NCBI GenBank assembly: GCA_042408875.1
Contig: JBHOQS010000027.1
Location: 186,001-250,000, forward strand
DNA from: JBHOQS01 sp042408875
GTDB lineage: Bacteria > Chloroflexota > UBA11872 > JBHOQS01
Length of the DNA stretch: 64,000 nt
Reading direction: 5' to 3'
Shown: positions 17,358-26,423 of the stretch, one piece after another
Layout of the letters: each line of letters opens with the position of its first letter
Position numbering within the stretch: position 1 is the stretch's first letter
The notes under the pieces: generated by a model
Told to the model about the DNA's origin: nothing
Database searches by the model: none
Seen by the model: the letters and a program-made list of their open reading frames with translations, nothing else
Program-made: the position numbers and the translations under genes

Positions 17358-18090
17358 CCACCTGCGCGCCCGGGCGGGCAGGCTCGCTCGCCTGGTACAG
17401 CATCTCTGGCATGAGTCACGACTACGGACGAATGCGATGCTCTTCGTCCTCGCTATGGTAGCTGGCTTCGCCCTGGCTCTGCAGACCCGTACCCAAGAGG
17501 CTGCCGGCAGGCAGGGACAGCAGTCGTCGGGTGTTGGCCAGGCTATGCTGGTCGACGATCTACTCCGCACCAATGCGGCCCTGCGTCGTGAGCTCCTGGC
17601 CCTCCAGCAGGCGCGCAGCCGGGGGGAGCACGTTGCCGATAGCAACAATCAGGTGCAGGTGCTCCTCCAGGAGCTCACAGTCCTGCGTGCCGTGAATGGT
17701 CGTGTGGAACTCCTTGGCCCAGGTGTCGAAATCGAGATCGCCGCAGCGGTTACGCCGGAGGACCTCCATGACTTGTTCAACGACCTGCGCGCTGCGGGTG
17801 CGGAAGCGCTGGCGCTGAACGAGCATCGCGTCCTCGCTGCCAGCGCGGTGGCCGGCACGCCCGATGCCCTGCGCCTCAATGGCGCAGCGCTGGCCCAGCC
17901 CTACATCGTGCGCGCGATCGGCCCGGTCGTCGCGCTGGAGCGCGCCCTAATCCGTCCGGGCGGGATGGTCGTGTTGCTACGCCAGAACTATCCTAGCGCG
18001 CGCATCAACGTCGTCCGCCGCGACCGCATCCGCATCCCCGCTGCCACTGCTGGCGTGCCGCGCTTCACGTACGCCCGCCCGGCCGAATAA
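17347..18090 (+). CDS. DUF881 family membrane-anchored protein (second copy)
   Basis: A 247-residue paralogue of the preceding protein. It has a membrane helix near 31-48 (AMLFVLAMVAGFALAL), a coiled coil near 65-110 and the DUF881 core: LLGPGVEIEIAAAV, DLFNDLRAAGAEALALNEHRV and PYIVRAIGPV. The tandem arrangement of two DUF881 genes with an 11-base overlap points to a heteromeric pair at the membrane. The start ATG at 17347 lies inside the end of the first gene. Function unknown beyond the family association with the cell envelope. Confidence 0.87.
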   Translation: MAADHLRARAGRLARLVQHLWHESRLRTNAMLFVLAMVAGFALALQTRTQEAAGRQGQQSSGVGQAMLVDDLLRTNAALRRELLALQQARSRGEHVADSNNQVQVLLQELTVLRAVNGRVELLGPGVEIEIAAAVTPEDLHDLFNDLRAAGAEALALNEHRVLAASAVAGTPDALRLNGAALAQPYIVRAIGPVVALERALIRPGGMVVLLRQNYPSARINVVRRDRIRIPAATAGVPRFTYARPAE

Positions 18091-18205
18091 GCCTTTCTGC
18101 TGCGCTGCAGTTGGCGCCTTGCGGTGCGATTACATCTGCGTTCCTGTGAGCTTGTACCTTACTGAGTTAGGACGAAAGCACTACGCTGGGAGAGGAGAAG
18201 GGCCA

Positions 18206-19120
18206 GTGTCACACACACCACCAGAGCGCATTGGCTGGATCGGCCTGGGCAAGATGGGTCGACCGATGGCGCTCAACCTGCTGAAAGCGGGCTATTCCCT
18301 GGTTGTGCACAATCGGAGCCAGGCGGCTGTCGAGACGCTCGTCGCTGCTGGAGCCGAGCGGGCCGGTAGCCCTCGCGAGGTCGCTGAGCGCTGTGACGTG
18401 CTCTTCACCTCCCTGCCTGAACCGGCCACAGTCGAGGAGGTGCTGCTAGGGCCGGGCGGCGCGCGAGAAGGTGCCCGCGGTGGACAGCTCTGGATCGACA
18501 CGAGCACAGTCGATCCCGGCACCAGCCGCCGCGTTGCCGCAGCCGTGGCGCCACTCGGTGTCGCGTTCCTCGATGCGCCGGTGAGCGGTGGCCCGGCAGG
18601 CGCTGACACGGCCACGCTCACCTTTATGGTGGGCGGAGACCCGGCCGCCTTTGAACGAGCACGGCCGATCCTCGCGGCGCTGGGGAAGACGGTCTTCCCT
18701 GTCGGGCCTGCCGGCACCGGCAGCATCTGCAAGCTCCTCAATCAGATGCTCGCGGCGGTGAACCTCGCTGCGGCCTGCGAGGCGGCTGTGCTGGGGGCCA
18801 AGCTTGGGGTCGATCCGCAGGTGTTTTACCAAGTCGTCAGCGCCTCGTCCGGCAATAGCCGTATGCTCGCTTGGGCCATGCCAGATGCTATCTTCGCCGG
18901 CAACTTCGCGCCGCGCTTCTCGATCAATCTCATGTACAAAGACATCTCTCTCGCCACACAGATGGGCCGGGAGCACGGCGTGCGGCTGCTGCTGGGTGCC
19001 ATCGCGCATCAGGTGTTCGAAGAGGCCCGCGCCGCCGGCTTCGGTGAGCAGGATATTGCTGCCATGATCCGGCCGCTCGAGCAGCTGTGCGGCGTCGAGG
19101 TACGGGTACGGGATGCGTAG
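18206..19120 (+). CDS. 3-hydroxyisobutyrate dehydrogenase-like NAD(P) oxidoreductase
   Basis: The 304-residue member of the beta-hydroxyacid dehydrogenase family (3-hydroxyisobutyrate, tartronate semialdehyde or glyoxylate reductases) shows all family signatures: IGLGKMGRPMALNLLKAGY for NAD(P), DAPVSGGPAGAD for substrate, and GSICKLLNQMLAAVN with the catalytic Lys. The start is taken as the GTG at 18206, which follows GAGAGGAGAAGGG; extension to 18119 adds residues without a site. The substrate is not resolvable; sugar-acid catabolism genes elsewhere in the window fit tartronate semialdehyde reduction. Confidence 0.9.
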   Translation: MSHTPPERIGWIGLGKMGRPMALNLLKAGYSLVVHNRSQAAVETLVAAGAERAGSPREVAERCDVLFTSLPEPATVEEVLLGPGGAREGARGGQLWIDTSTVDPGTSRRVAAAVAPLGVAFLDAPVSGGPAGADTATLTFMVGGDPAAFERARPILAALGKTVFPVGPAGTGSICKLLNQMLAAVNLAAACEAAVLGAKLGVDPQVFYQVVSASSGNSRMLAWAMPDAIFAGNFAPRFSINLMYKDISLATQMGREHGVRLLLGAIAHQVFEEARAAGFGEQDIAAMIRPLEQLCGVEVRVRDA

Positions 19121-19309
19121 TGCGTACTGCCCTCTAACCTGGCCCGCTCTACGGCAGCAAGCCTGTTCGGCAGCTCTCTGAGTCCCTACGCATTATGTAG
19201 TACGCATTACGCACTGTGCATTACATTTGGTACCGAGGCCCAGTCCATCGCGGCTACGTCCTAGGGGGAGACGGCGGGCCGGCATACAATAGCTGCGGGA
19301 GAAGACGGT
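19121..19309. repeat. Intergenic region with TACTGCG/TACGCATTACGCA repeats
   Basis: Short direct and inverted repeats of the form TGCGTAGTGCGTACTGCCCT (near 19114-19133) and GTAGTACGCATTACGCACTGTGCATTAC (near 19197-19226) fill the gap. The same theme recurs at 21070, 56523, 59345, 60187, 60281 and 61531. No gene is seen. Confidence 0.5.
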
Positions 19310-21049
19310 GTGTATGGGAAGGGGATGCGCGACCCGCTTGCGCAGAGGATGACGGAACGGCTGCTGCTGGCACGCCTGGCCCAGCTCGCCCTCTTGCTGC
19401 TCCTCGCGCTGGTCACGGGCTTCGGCCGGGCGATAATTCTGCCGGCGCTTGCTGTCGCCATGGTGCTCGCCGTGCTGCTCTGGCTGTGTCGGCGGCGGTA
19501 CCTGGGTCCGGGTGTCTGGCTGGTGTCGGGACTGTTCGAGTTGCTAGCGCTCTTCGTCGCGTTGCAGCTCGCCGGTGTAGAGCTAGCGTTCGAGGGCGTG
19601 GAACCGACGCCGGGGCTCGTGATCGTATCTGGCCTGGTGGTCGTCTTCGTCTGGGTCTTAGTCGCAGCCCCGCTCGACGCCAGATACGCTGCCCTTCTGT
19701 TGCCGGCCGGCTGGCTGGTCTGGCGCGCCGGGCCGGCGGGCCTGCTTTCGCCCGCTGCTGGCCTCGGAGCGGCGATCGAGGCGACCACAGGGGCCGGGGT
19801 GCCCTTCCCGCTGGCAGACCTGGTGGTTATCGGCTGTGTGGCGGCAGCATCCTCAGCTGCGGAGGCCTTCCGTACGGCGCTAGGTGTGCGCAGTAGTGAG
19901 TGGGCTGCGCTGCGCAGCGGGGACGAACGCGCCAGGGGACTGACGCAGCTCGTCGCCGAGCTGGCATCCGGTCGTGACGATGCCCTGGCTGAGAGCGATG
20001 TCGAGAACCCAGCGTTCATCCGGGCGACGCTCTACGGTCTGGGACGGCAGACCATGCAGGCGCTGCGCCAGGCCAGTGCAGCCCGTCTCGTGGCCGTGCT
20101 GCTGTACGACCCTGAGGCGCCACGGAGCAATGCCCAGGAGAGCGCCCTGCTCATCTACGCCGGTGAATCGTTCTGGGGCGCGCAGACGGTGTTTGCCCAG
20201 GACTCCCTGCGCGAATCTGAGCGCGAGCTGGGCTGCGGCTTCCCGCTCGATGTGCCGGCGCCCGCTGACCCGGAGATCGCCCTGCTCGTCGCCCGCGGCG
20301 ACATCGTGGGCAAGTTGCTGGTGGACGGCTGGGGCACCGGGCTGCCGGCCAGGATGAGCAACGAGCAGCGGCGCGACGCCGTGACGATGCTTGCCCAGCT
20401 CCTGGCCCTGCGCATTGAGAACCGCCTGCTCGCGCAGGAACTCACTGGCAGCCTCTTTGCCACGATCGAGAGCCTGGTCACCGGCCTGGAAGCGCGTGAT
20501 CCGTATACACAAGGGCATTCCTATCGGGTAACCCACTATGCAGCCGCCATCGGGGAGGAGATGGGGCTGCCCGCCGAAACCATCGAGGAGCTCCGGCTGG
20601 GTGGCATGCTGCACGATATCGGCAAGATCGTGCTCCCGGAGACCCTGCTCCACAAGGAAGAAGAGCTTACCCTAGAAGAGTGGACGCAGTATATTCGCTA
20701 CCCGCTCGTCGGCGCTAAGATCATCGATGCCTTCAACCATTCCCGCAACGTGCTGGGCATTGTGCTGCACCACGCCGAGCACTACGACGGCAGCGGCTTT
20801 CCGCGCGGCTTGCAGGGAGAGGAGATCCCCCTGCTGGCGCGCATCGTGCGGGTAGCCGACACCCTGGAGATGCTCACCGGACCACGACCCTATGGCGAGC
20901 CGCCCTGGTCGCTACAGGACGCAGCCGAGGAGATCGAGCGACGTGCCGGCACAGAGTTCGATCCCCAGGTAGTCAAGGCCTTTCTGCGGCTGGTCCAGCG
21001 CCGCGGGGAGTCCCTCCTGCTCGACCGTGAGCCCGCCCCAGCACGATAG
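19310..21049 (+). CDS. Membrane HD-GYP domain phosphodiesterase-type protein
   Basis: The 579-residue protein starts with five or six membrane helices (to about residue 190), has a GAF-like middle region (about 230-370) and ends in an HD-GYP domain (about 385-560). Metal-site motifs are HSYRVTHYA near 403, GMLHDIGKI near 434, HHAEHYDGSGFPRGL near 487-501 and ARIVRVADTLEML. HD-GYP proteins usually hydrolyse cyclic di-GMP; the signature here is GFP rather than GYP, a common variant. The GTG at 19310 is chosen because GGGAGAAG sits 5 bases upstream; the ATG at 19325 is an alternative. It is transcribed alone. Confidence 0.88.
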   Translation: MYGKGMRDPLAQRMTERLLLARLAQLALLLLLALVTGFGRAIILPALAVAMVLAVLLWLCRRRYLGPGVWLVSGLFELLALFVALQLAGVELAFEGVEPTPGLVIVSGLVVVFVWVLVAAPLDARYAALLLPAGWLVWRAGPAGLLSPAAGLGAAIEATTGAGVPFPLADLVVIGCVAAASSAAEAFRTALGVRSSEWAALRSGDERARGLTQLVAELASGRDDALAESDVENPAFIRATLYGLGRQTMQALRQASAARLVAVLLYDPEAPRSNAQESALLIYAGESFWGAQTVFAQDSLRESERELGCGFPLDVPAPADPEIALLVARGDIVGKLLVDGWGTGLPARMSNEQRRDAVTMLAQLLALRIENRLLAQELTGSLFATIESLVTGLEARDPYTQGHSYRVTHYAAAIGEEMGLPAETIEELRLGGMLHDIGKIVLPETLLHKEEELTLEEWTQYIRYPLVGAKIIDAFNHSRNVLGIVLHHAEHYDGSGFPRGLQGEEIPLLARIVRVADTLEMLTGPRPYGEPPWSLQDAAEEIERRAGTEFDPQVVKAFLRLVQRRGESLLLDREPAPAR

Positions 21050-21193
21050 CGAGCCACGTGGAGAATGCTATACTGCGTACTGCCCTACCACCCTATTTAC
21101 GTATACCTTAATGTTATTTAATTAACTAAATATATTAATATAAAATATTAATTAGTGTAGTATGCGGCGTGCATTACACGGTACGAGTAGGTA
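21050..21193. repeat. AT-rich intergenic tract with TACTGCGTACTGCC repeat
   Basis: Between convergent genes, a TACTGCGTACTGCCCT element near 21070-21085 matches that near 19124. A run of about 50 bases (21108-21160) made almost only of A and T (TTATTTAATTAACTAAATAT and onward) follows. It may act as a terminator region; no perfect hairpin was defined. Confidence 0.45.
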
Positions 21194-21556
21194 TTACGCC
21201 CTCGCATATCGCGCGAGCAGGTTGGGCAGGTCGCTGGCCAGCGCAGAGTTCGCCACCACGTTCATCGCCCCGGCAGCCAGGGCGCGCCGACGCGCCTCCA
21301 GGTCTTTATGCGAGCCGAACGCCAGCACCGGCGCGTGGGGCGCCGCGGCGCGAATCGCCGCCTCCCAATCCACCCCGCGAATGCCCGTATCCACCAGCGC
21401 CAGCGCCGCAGCGCGCCCCTGGACCTCGGCAATGAAGTGCTCGGCTGTCGGCACTAGGACCGGCTGGTAGCCTAGCGCGGCGAGCCCGCGCGCTAGGCGC
21501 TCGGCGAGCATCAGGTCGTTTACTAGCACGATAACCGGCCGCGCCGGCGCGTCCAT
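21194..21556 (-). CDS. Stand-alone receiver-domain protein (degenerate response regulator)
   Basis: The 120-residue product has the fold and order of a response-regulator receiver domain: VIVLVNDLMLAERLARGLAALGY, then ALALVDTGIRG with the likely phospho-Asp, then PVLAFGSHKDLEARRRALAAGA. Only one acidic residue remains at the N-terminal metal site, and the conserved C-terminal Lys is not evident, so phosphorylation may be lost. No output domain follows. The start is uncertain: ATG at 21556 or GTG at 21565; the frame open to 21742 overlaps the next gene and looks non-coding. It could be a partner for the orphan kinase at 10993, but that is a guess. Confidence 0.75.
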   Translation of the reverse strand: MDAPARPVIVLVNDLMLAERLARGLAALGYQPVLVPTAEHFIAEVQGRAAALALVDTGIRGVDWEAAIRAAAPHAPVLAFGSHKDLEARRRALAAGAMNVVANSALASDLPNLLARYARA

Positions 21557-21650
21557 CAGAGCCACGTGCTCCAGCCTGCGTGACAATTCGAATTTCCTTT
21601 TTCCTTTTGTGTGTTTTGCGTGTTTCGTGCGTATTTCTCGTATGCAGTCG

Positions 21651-22001
21651 CTACTGAGAGAAGACGCGCTCGTAAATGACGACGGCGTCAGTGTCGAGAT
21701 CGTACTCCCAGCGCTGCCGACGCAGCACACTGTCAGCCTCATACTCTACGACGAACTGGAGCACTGGCGGCTCCCAGACCACCTGCGCGGCCTTGGTGAT
21801 CGCCTCGGCGCACATCTTCTTACTGAGGTCTGTGGTATGCAACGCCCAGAACTGCCGCAGGAGCGCGATCACCTCGGCCGTCACCTGCCGGCCGGGCTCG
21901 AGATGCCTGCGGATCTGGTCCTTGAGCGCACGCAGGTCGGTCTGCACAGAGTGCTCTCCCCAAACCGGCGTCCGGTGCACAGAGCGAATGTCCGCAGCCA
22001 C
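21651..22001 (-). CDS. Conserved-looking protein of unknown function
   Basis: A 116-residue protein with normal composition for a soluble alpha/beta domain. It contains a helical N-terminal half (LRALKDQIRRHLEPGRQVTAEVIALLRQFW in three helices) and a C-terminal half of likely strands (PPVLQFVVEYEADSVL, RWEYDLDTDAVVIYERV). No cysteines of note, signal peptide or membrane helix. I do not recognise the family. It lies just upstream of the receiver-domain gene on the same strand, with 94 bases between them, so it may be co-transcribed. Confidence 0.65.
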   Translation of the reverse strand: MAADIRSVHRTPVWGEHSVQTDLRALKDQIRRHLEPGRQVTAEVIALLRQFWALHTTDLSKKMCAEAITKAAQVVWEPPVLQFVVEYEADSVLRRQRWEYDLDTDAVVIYERVFSQ

Positions 22002-22119
22002 CAGGGCTCACGGCTAACTCCACGCCCTCGCCCTATAATATACCCGCACGTGTCGCGTCACCGATATCCTGCCGCGCGCATCCCGCCGGGCTGGCAGGAG
22101 CCTAAGCCCTGGAGGCACT

Positions 22120-22434
22120 ATGCCTGACGCAGACATCTCAACGAGCGCGGCGGCGCAGACCGATCCAGTGCAGGACGCGCTGGCGCGCTGGGGCAGGCCG
22201 AGCGAGATCACTGCCGGACTACCGCCTGAACAGGCAGTGGCAGTGCTGGCGCAGATGTTTGCCGCCGTTGCCGCCGAGCTGCATAAGCTGGCCCGCGAGG
22301 AGTCTGCTCGCCGGAAGGGCCGGCCGGACTGGCCAAGTTGGGCCCAGCTTCAGAATACGGCGCGTGATGCGATGCTGCGCGCCAGCATGTGCCGCAAACT
22401 CGCAGAGAGCCTCAAGACCAGTGCCGGTCAGTGA
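22120..22434 (+). CDS. Small helical protein of unknown function
   Basis: The 104-residue, mostly helical soluble protein starts at the ATG at 22120, preceded by CTGGAGGC. A central amphipathic helix (PPEQAVAVLAQMFAAVAAELHKLAREE) and a basic C-terminal helix (ARDAMLRASMCRKLAESLK) are visible. No motif is recognised. It ends 72 bases before folP on the same strand and may share its transcript. Confidence 0.65.
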   Translation: MPDADISTSAAAQTDPVQDALARWGRPSEITAGLPPEQAVAVLAQMFAAVAAELHKLAREESARRKGRPDWPSWAQLQNTARDAMLRASMCRKLAESLKTSAGQ

Positions 22435-22506
22435 GTTCACCGGCACGCTGCCAGCGAGCCCGCTGGCGCTGCCTGGCACAGTACCGGTACCCTATGGAAC
22501 AGGGAG

Positions 22507-23502
22507 ATGACGATCCAGACGCTTGGAGATGTCCGCTCGGGGACGGAGCGCAGCGCGTCCTTCAAGAGCACGATGCCGCGCGCAGCGCGAAGGGTATCGC
22601 TCCAGCCGTTTGCCTGGGGCACGCGTACGTTTATCATGGGCATCGTGAACTGCTCGCCGGACTCTTTCTCCGGCGACGGGCACAGCCGTCCTGATGCCGC
22701 TGTGGCCGCAGGGCTGGCCATGGTAGAGGCAGGGGCAGACATCTTGGACGTCGGCGGCGTCTCCACGCGGCCAAATGCCCCGCCGGTATCAGCTGAAGTC
22801 GAGCTAGCGCGTGTGCTTCCAGTGATCGAGCAGCTGGCGGCGCGCCTGCCGGCTGGGGTGCCCATCTCGGTCGATACATCACGCGCTCGCGTCGCCCGCG
22901 CCGCCATCGCCGCAGGCGCGACGATCGTCAACGATGTCTGGGCGCTTACGCGCGATCCCGAGCTGGCAGCCGTGTGCGCTGAGACCGGTGTAGCCGTCGT
23001 ACTGATGCACAACCGGCCAGCGCAGGCTGCCCAGGGACCGCTCGGCAGCTACTACGTGGCGGCGCAGTATACGGACGTCGTCGAGGAGGTGGGCGCCTGG
23101 TTGGAGGGGCGGGTCCAGGCTGCGCAGGCGGCCGGCATCCCACGCAGCCGCCTCATCGTTGACCCCGGCATTGGCTTCGGCAAGACGCCCGAGCAGAACC
23201 TGGTGCTCTTGCGTGAGCTCCACCGCCTGTGCCGTCGCCCTGGACTAGCCGATCTGCCGATGCTGCTGGGCACCTCGCGCAAGAGTGTCATCGGCTATGC
23301 CCTGGGCCTGCCGGTGCACGAGCGCCTGGAGGGCACGCTGGCCACGCTTGTGTTGGGCATCGTTCAGGGCGTGGATATCGTGCGTGTCCATGACGTGCGC
23401 GCCGCCGTGCGGGCCTGCCGTATGGCCGACTGCATCGTGCGCGGCGCGCCGCCAGTCGGCTTTCCCGCCGGAGACGCCGCCGCGCCTGGGAGGCGTGCAT
23501 GA
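22507..23502 (+). CDS. folP: Dihydropteroate synthase
   Basis: FolP condenses 6-hydroxymethyl-dihydropterin pyrophosphate with p-aminobenzoate to give dihydropteroate in folate synthesis. Signatures are present in order: MGIVNCSPDSFSGDG near residue 43, ILDVGGVSTRPNA near 83, VDPGIGFGKTPEQN near 220 and LLGTSRKSVIG near 255. The annotated frame of 331 residues has an N-terminal extension of about 40 residues; AGGGAG abuts the ATG at 22507, and an ATG at 22573 is possible. The stop overlaps the folC start by 4 bases. Confidence 0.95.
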   Translation: MTIQTLGDVRSGTERSASFKSTMPRAARRVSLQPFAWGTRTFIMGIVNCSPDSFSGDGHSRPDAAVAAGLAMVEAGADILDVGGVSTRPNAPPVSAEVELARVLPVIEQLAARLPAGVPISVDTSRARVARAAIAAGATIVNDVWALTRDPELAAVCAETGVAVVLMHNRPAQAAQGPLGSYYVAAQYTDVVEEVGAWLEGRVQAAQAAGIPRSRLIVDPGIGFGKTPEQNLVLLRELHRLCRRPGLADLPMLLGTSRKSVIGYALGLPVHERLEGTLATLVLGIVQGVDIVRVHDVRAAVRACRMADCIVRGAPPVGFPAGDAAAPGRRA

Positions 23503-24899
23503 GCGGCACGCTGGAAACCTACCAGGCCGCCCTGGACTGGCTACTCAGCTTCGCCGACTATGAACGGCGCCGGCCGGATGCTTATACGCCGCAGCGTTTC
23601 AGCCTGGAGCGGCCGCGCGCGCTGCTGGCTGCGCTGGGACACCCCGAGCAGCGCTACCAGAGCCTTATCATCGCCGGCACGAAGGGCAAGGGTTCCACTG
23701 CTGCGATGCTGGCCCAGATCCTGCGCGCGGCCGGCCTGCGCGTGGGCCTCTACACGCAGCCCCACCTAGTGGACTACCGCGAGCGCATCCGCTGCAATGG
23801 CCGCCTGATCAGCCAGCACGCGATCATGGCCGGCGTACGGCGGCTCCAGGCTGCAGCAGCGCAGCTCGCGGTGACCGCTCCCGAGCTCGGACCGCCGACC
23901 ACCTACGAGTTAGGCACCGCACTGGCGCTGGATTATTTCGCCCGCGCCGGCGTGCAGTGGGCCGTGCTAGAGGTCGGCCTGGGCGGCCGCCTGGATGCCG
24001 TCAATGCTGTGGCTGCGCCTGCCCTCTCTGTCATTACGTCGATTAGCTATGATCACACCGAACTGCTAGGCGACACGCTGGATGCGATTGCGCGGGAGAA
24101 GGCTGGCATCCTGCGGCCGGGCCGTCTCGCTGTGTGCTCGGCGCAGCGGCCGGAGGCGCAGGCTGCGCTCGACGACGTGGCGCGCCGGCGCGGGACGACG
24201 CTCCTTATAGGGGGGCGCGACTTCTGCTGGCAGATGGACGACCGTGGAGCCTGCGTCTGGAGCGCTCCGGGGACGGCCTGGCCGCAGCCCTGGCGCTACG
24301 ATTGCCTGCGCATTGCCCTACGCGGCGCACACCAGGTCGAGAATGCGGCTACGGCCCTGGCTGCGCTGGAGGCATTACGCCTGGCCGCACCGCAGGCGCT
24401 GCCAGCGCTGCGGCCCGAGGACTGGGCCGGTGTAGCCCGCACCGCGCTCGCGACAGTGCGCTGGCCGGGCCGGCTGGAAGTCCATCGTGTCCGCCGGACA
24501 GACGGTCGGCTCATCACAGTTGTGCTGGACGGCGCACACAACGTCGATTCGGCGCAGCGTCTTGCCCAGGCGCTACGTGAGCGGGTTGTACGCCATCGAC
24601 AGGTACTGCTGGTGCTGGGCACCTCCCAGGATAAGGACCTGCCGGGTATTGTCGCCGCTTTGGCACCTGTGTGTGCGCGAGCGTGGGCTGTGGCTGCAGC
24701 CAGCCCGCGTGCCCGCCCGGCACAAGAGGTGGCGGGCGCGCTGCATGCGCTGCTTCCTGCTGAGGCGGCCCCCTCTGTGGTGGCCGGGCTCGAGGCCGCT
24801 CTCTGCGCTGCCGGGCCTGGCGACATCGTCCTGGTGACAGGCTCGCTCTACGTGGTCGGCGAGGCCATCGCCGCGCTGAAGGCCCGGCGGGCGGGCTGA
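23499..24899 (+). CDS. folC: Dihydrofolate synthase/folylpolyglutamate synthase
   Basis: FolC adds glutamate to dihydropteroate and folates using ATP. The 466-residue protein has the ATP-binding loop IAGTKGKGSTAAMLAQIL near residue 57, the Mur-ligase-type segment SVITSISYDHTELLGDTLDAIAREKAGI near 175, and the C-terminal ligase domain with VLDGAHNVDSAQRLAQAL. The start ATG at 23499 overlaps the folP stop (ATGA), indicating translational coupling. The length is slightly above the usual 420-440 residues. Confidence 0.95.
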   Translation: MSGTLETYQAALDWLLSFADYERRRPDAYTPQRFSLERPRALLAALGHPEQRYQSLIIAGTKGKGSTAAMLAQILRAAGLRVGLYTQPHLVDYRERIRCNGRLISQHAIMAGVRRLQAAAAQLAVTAPELGPPTTYELGTALALDYFARAGVQWAVLEVGLGGRLDAVNAVAAPALSVITSISYDHTELLGDTLDAIAREKAGILRPGRLAVCSAQRPEAQAALDDVARRRGTTLLIGGRDFCWQMDDRGACVWSAPGTAWPQPWRYDCLRIALRGAHQVENAATALAALEALRLAAPQALPALRPEDWAGVARTALATVRWPGRLEVHRVRRTDGRLITVVLDGAHNVDSAQRLAQALRERVVRHRQVLLVLGTSQDKDLPGIVAALAPVCARAWAVAAASPRARPAQEVAGALHALLPAEAAPSVVAGLEAALCAAGPGDIVLVTGSLYVVGEAIAALKARRAG

Positions 24900-25047
24900 G
24901 TTCGCTGGCATGTCGCACGAGCCGTTGACTCTCCGGCCGGGCTCGCATACCCTGGCGCTGCGCTGCCCGCGCGCTGCTGTTCCTCGCAGGCAGCGGCAGC
25001 CTCAGCAGTCCAGGTGGTAGCCTCAGCAATCCAGGAGGATACGGCGT

Positions 25048-26265
25048 ATGGCGAAGATCCGCGAGGTCCGGACGATCCGCACGCGAGCGAATGGCACATG
25101 GTTGATCGTCAAGGTGATCACCGACCAGCCCGGCCTCTACGGCATTGGCTCGGCCAGCGATCACTATCGCTGCGGTACCGTGCAGGCGTTGATCGAGCAG
25201 TCGCTGGGGCCGAAGATCATCGGCCGCGACGCAAGCCAGATTGAAGACATCTGGCAATCCCTGCTCACCTCAGGATACTGGCGCAACGACTCGATCGTAA
25301 ATACGGCCATGGCCGGCATCGACATGGCGCTGTGGGACATCAAGGGCAAGGAGGCTGGTATGCCGGTCTACCAGCTCCTCGGCGGAGCCTGCCGCGCCGC
25401 GGTGCCCTGCTACGCCCACGCCGGCGGCCGCGACTTCCAGGAGCTAGAGGACGACGTGCGCCGCTACATGGAGGAAGGCTGGCCGGTGATCCGCTGCCAG
25501 CTCGGCCCCTACGGCGGCGGTGGGTTCATCGATCCAGAGAAGACGCCACGTCCGAAGAACGCCTGGCCGGCCACCCGCGTCTTCGATGAGGAAGCCTATG
25601 TCGAGGCCATCCCGCGCATGTTCGAGTACCTGCGCTCTAGGCTCGGCTTCGGCGTGAAGCTCACCCACGACGTGCACGAGCACCTGCGGCCCAATCTGGC
25701 CGTGATGCTGGCCAAGCTGCTCGAGCCCTACCGCCTGTTCTTCCTGGAAGACCTGCTGCCGCCGGAGCAGGTGGCCTACTACCGGCTCGTACGGCAGCAG
25801 TGCACCACACCGCAGGCCATGGGCGAGCTGTTTATCAATCCGCACGAGTACACGCCGCTTATCACCGAGCGGCTGATCGATTTCATCCGCTGCCGCATCT
25901 CCAAAGTGGGCGGTATCACCCCGGCGCAGAAGATCGCCCACCTGTGCGAGTGGTTCGGCGTGCAGACCGCCTGGCAGGAGGGCGGCGACAACGACCCGGT
26001 GAACCAGGCCGCGGCCATGCACCTCGACCTGGCGAGCTGGAACTTCGGTATCCAGGAGGAGAACCATTTCCGGCCTGAGGAGCTCGAGGTCTTCCCCGGC
26101 CATGCGGTGCTGGAGCGAGGCTACCTCTACCCGAACGACAATCCGGGCCTGGGCCTGGACATTGACGAGGAGAAGGCGGCGCGCCTGCTTGACCCTGAGC
26201 GCATGCGGCAGCCGTACTACATGGCCGAGGATCGCAAGGCCGATGGCACCATTGTGCGACCGTGA
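25048..26265 (+). CDS. Enolase-superfamily sugar-acid dehydratase (mannonate dehydratase/RspA type)
   Basis: The 405-residue enzyme resembles the ManD/RspA branch, which dehydrates D-mannonate or related acid sugars to 2-keto-3-deoxy sugars. Seen are the capping domain with MAGIDMALWDIKGKEAGMPVYQLLGG, the ManD-type CYAHAGGRD segment, the metal/acid-base motif THDVHEHL, the second metal ligand in FLEDLLPPE and the third in MGELF. Other family marks are the C-terminal NFGIQEE and YLYPNDNPGLG. The ATG at 25048 has AGGAGGAT. GH2, dehydrogenase and DUF429 genes follow on the same strand. Some members have little mannonate activity, so the exact substrate is uncertain. Confidence 0.9.
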   Translation: MAKIREVRTIRTRANGTWLIVKVITDQPGLYGIGSASDHYRCGTVQALIEQSLGPKIIGRDASQIEDIWQSLLTSGYWRNDSIVNTAMAGIDMALWDIKGKEAGMPVYQLLGGACRAAVPCYAHAGGRDFQELEDDVRRYMEEGWPVIRCQLGPYGGGGFIDPEKTPRPKNAWPATRVFDEEAYVEAIPRMFEYLRSRLGFGVKLTHDVHEHLRPNLAVMLAKLLEPYRLFFLEDLLPPEQVAYYRLVRQQCTTPQAMGELFINPHEYTPLITERLIDFIRCRISKVGGITPAQKIAHLCEWFGVQTAWQEGGDNDPVNQAAAMHLDLASWNFGIQEENHFRPEELEVFPGHAVLERGYLYPNDNPGLGLDIDEEKAARLLDPERMRQPYYMAEDRKADGTIVRP

Positions 26266-26280
26266 CAGGGTGCGGAAGCC

Positions 26281-26412
26281 ATCGCCCCGGCCCCGCTCCC
26301 GCCGCGGCGGGAGCGGGAGTGGATGCACAGGGGTGAGGGCGCAGGGAGCATCGGCGCCGCACCGGTTCACTCCTCGCGCCCCCAGTGTGCGCGAGGGGCC
26401 GGGTGAGGGCCT
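26281..26412. repeat. Two copies of the GGTGAGGGC intergenic repeat
   Basis: Near 26281-26341, CGGCCCCGCTCCCGCCGC and GCGGCGGGAGCGGG form a strong inverted repeat followed by GGGGTGAGGGC. Near 26384-26410, GTGCGCGAGGGGCCGGGTGAGGGC repeats the ending. The element lies between the dehydratase and DUF429 genes and may be transcribed as a hairpin. Confidence 0.6.
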
Positions 26413-26423
26413 AAGAACGCGCT

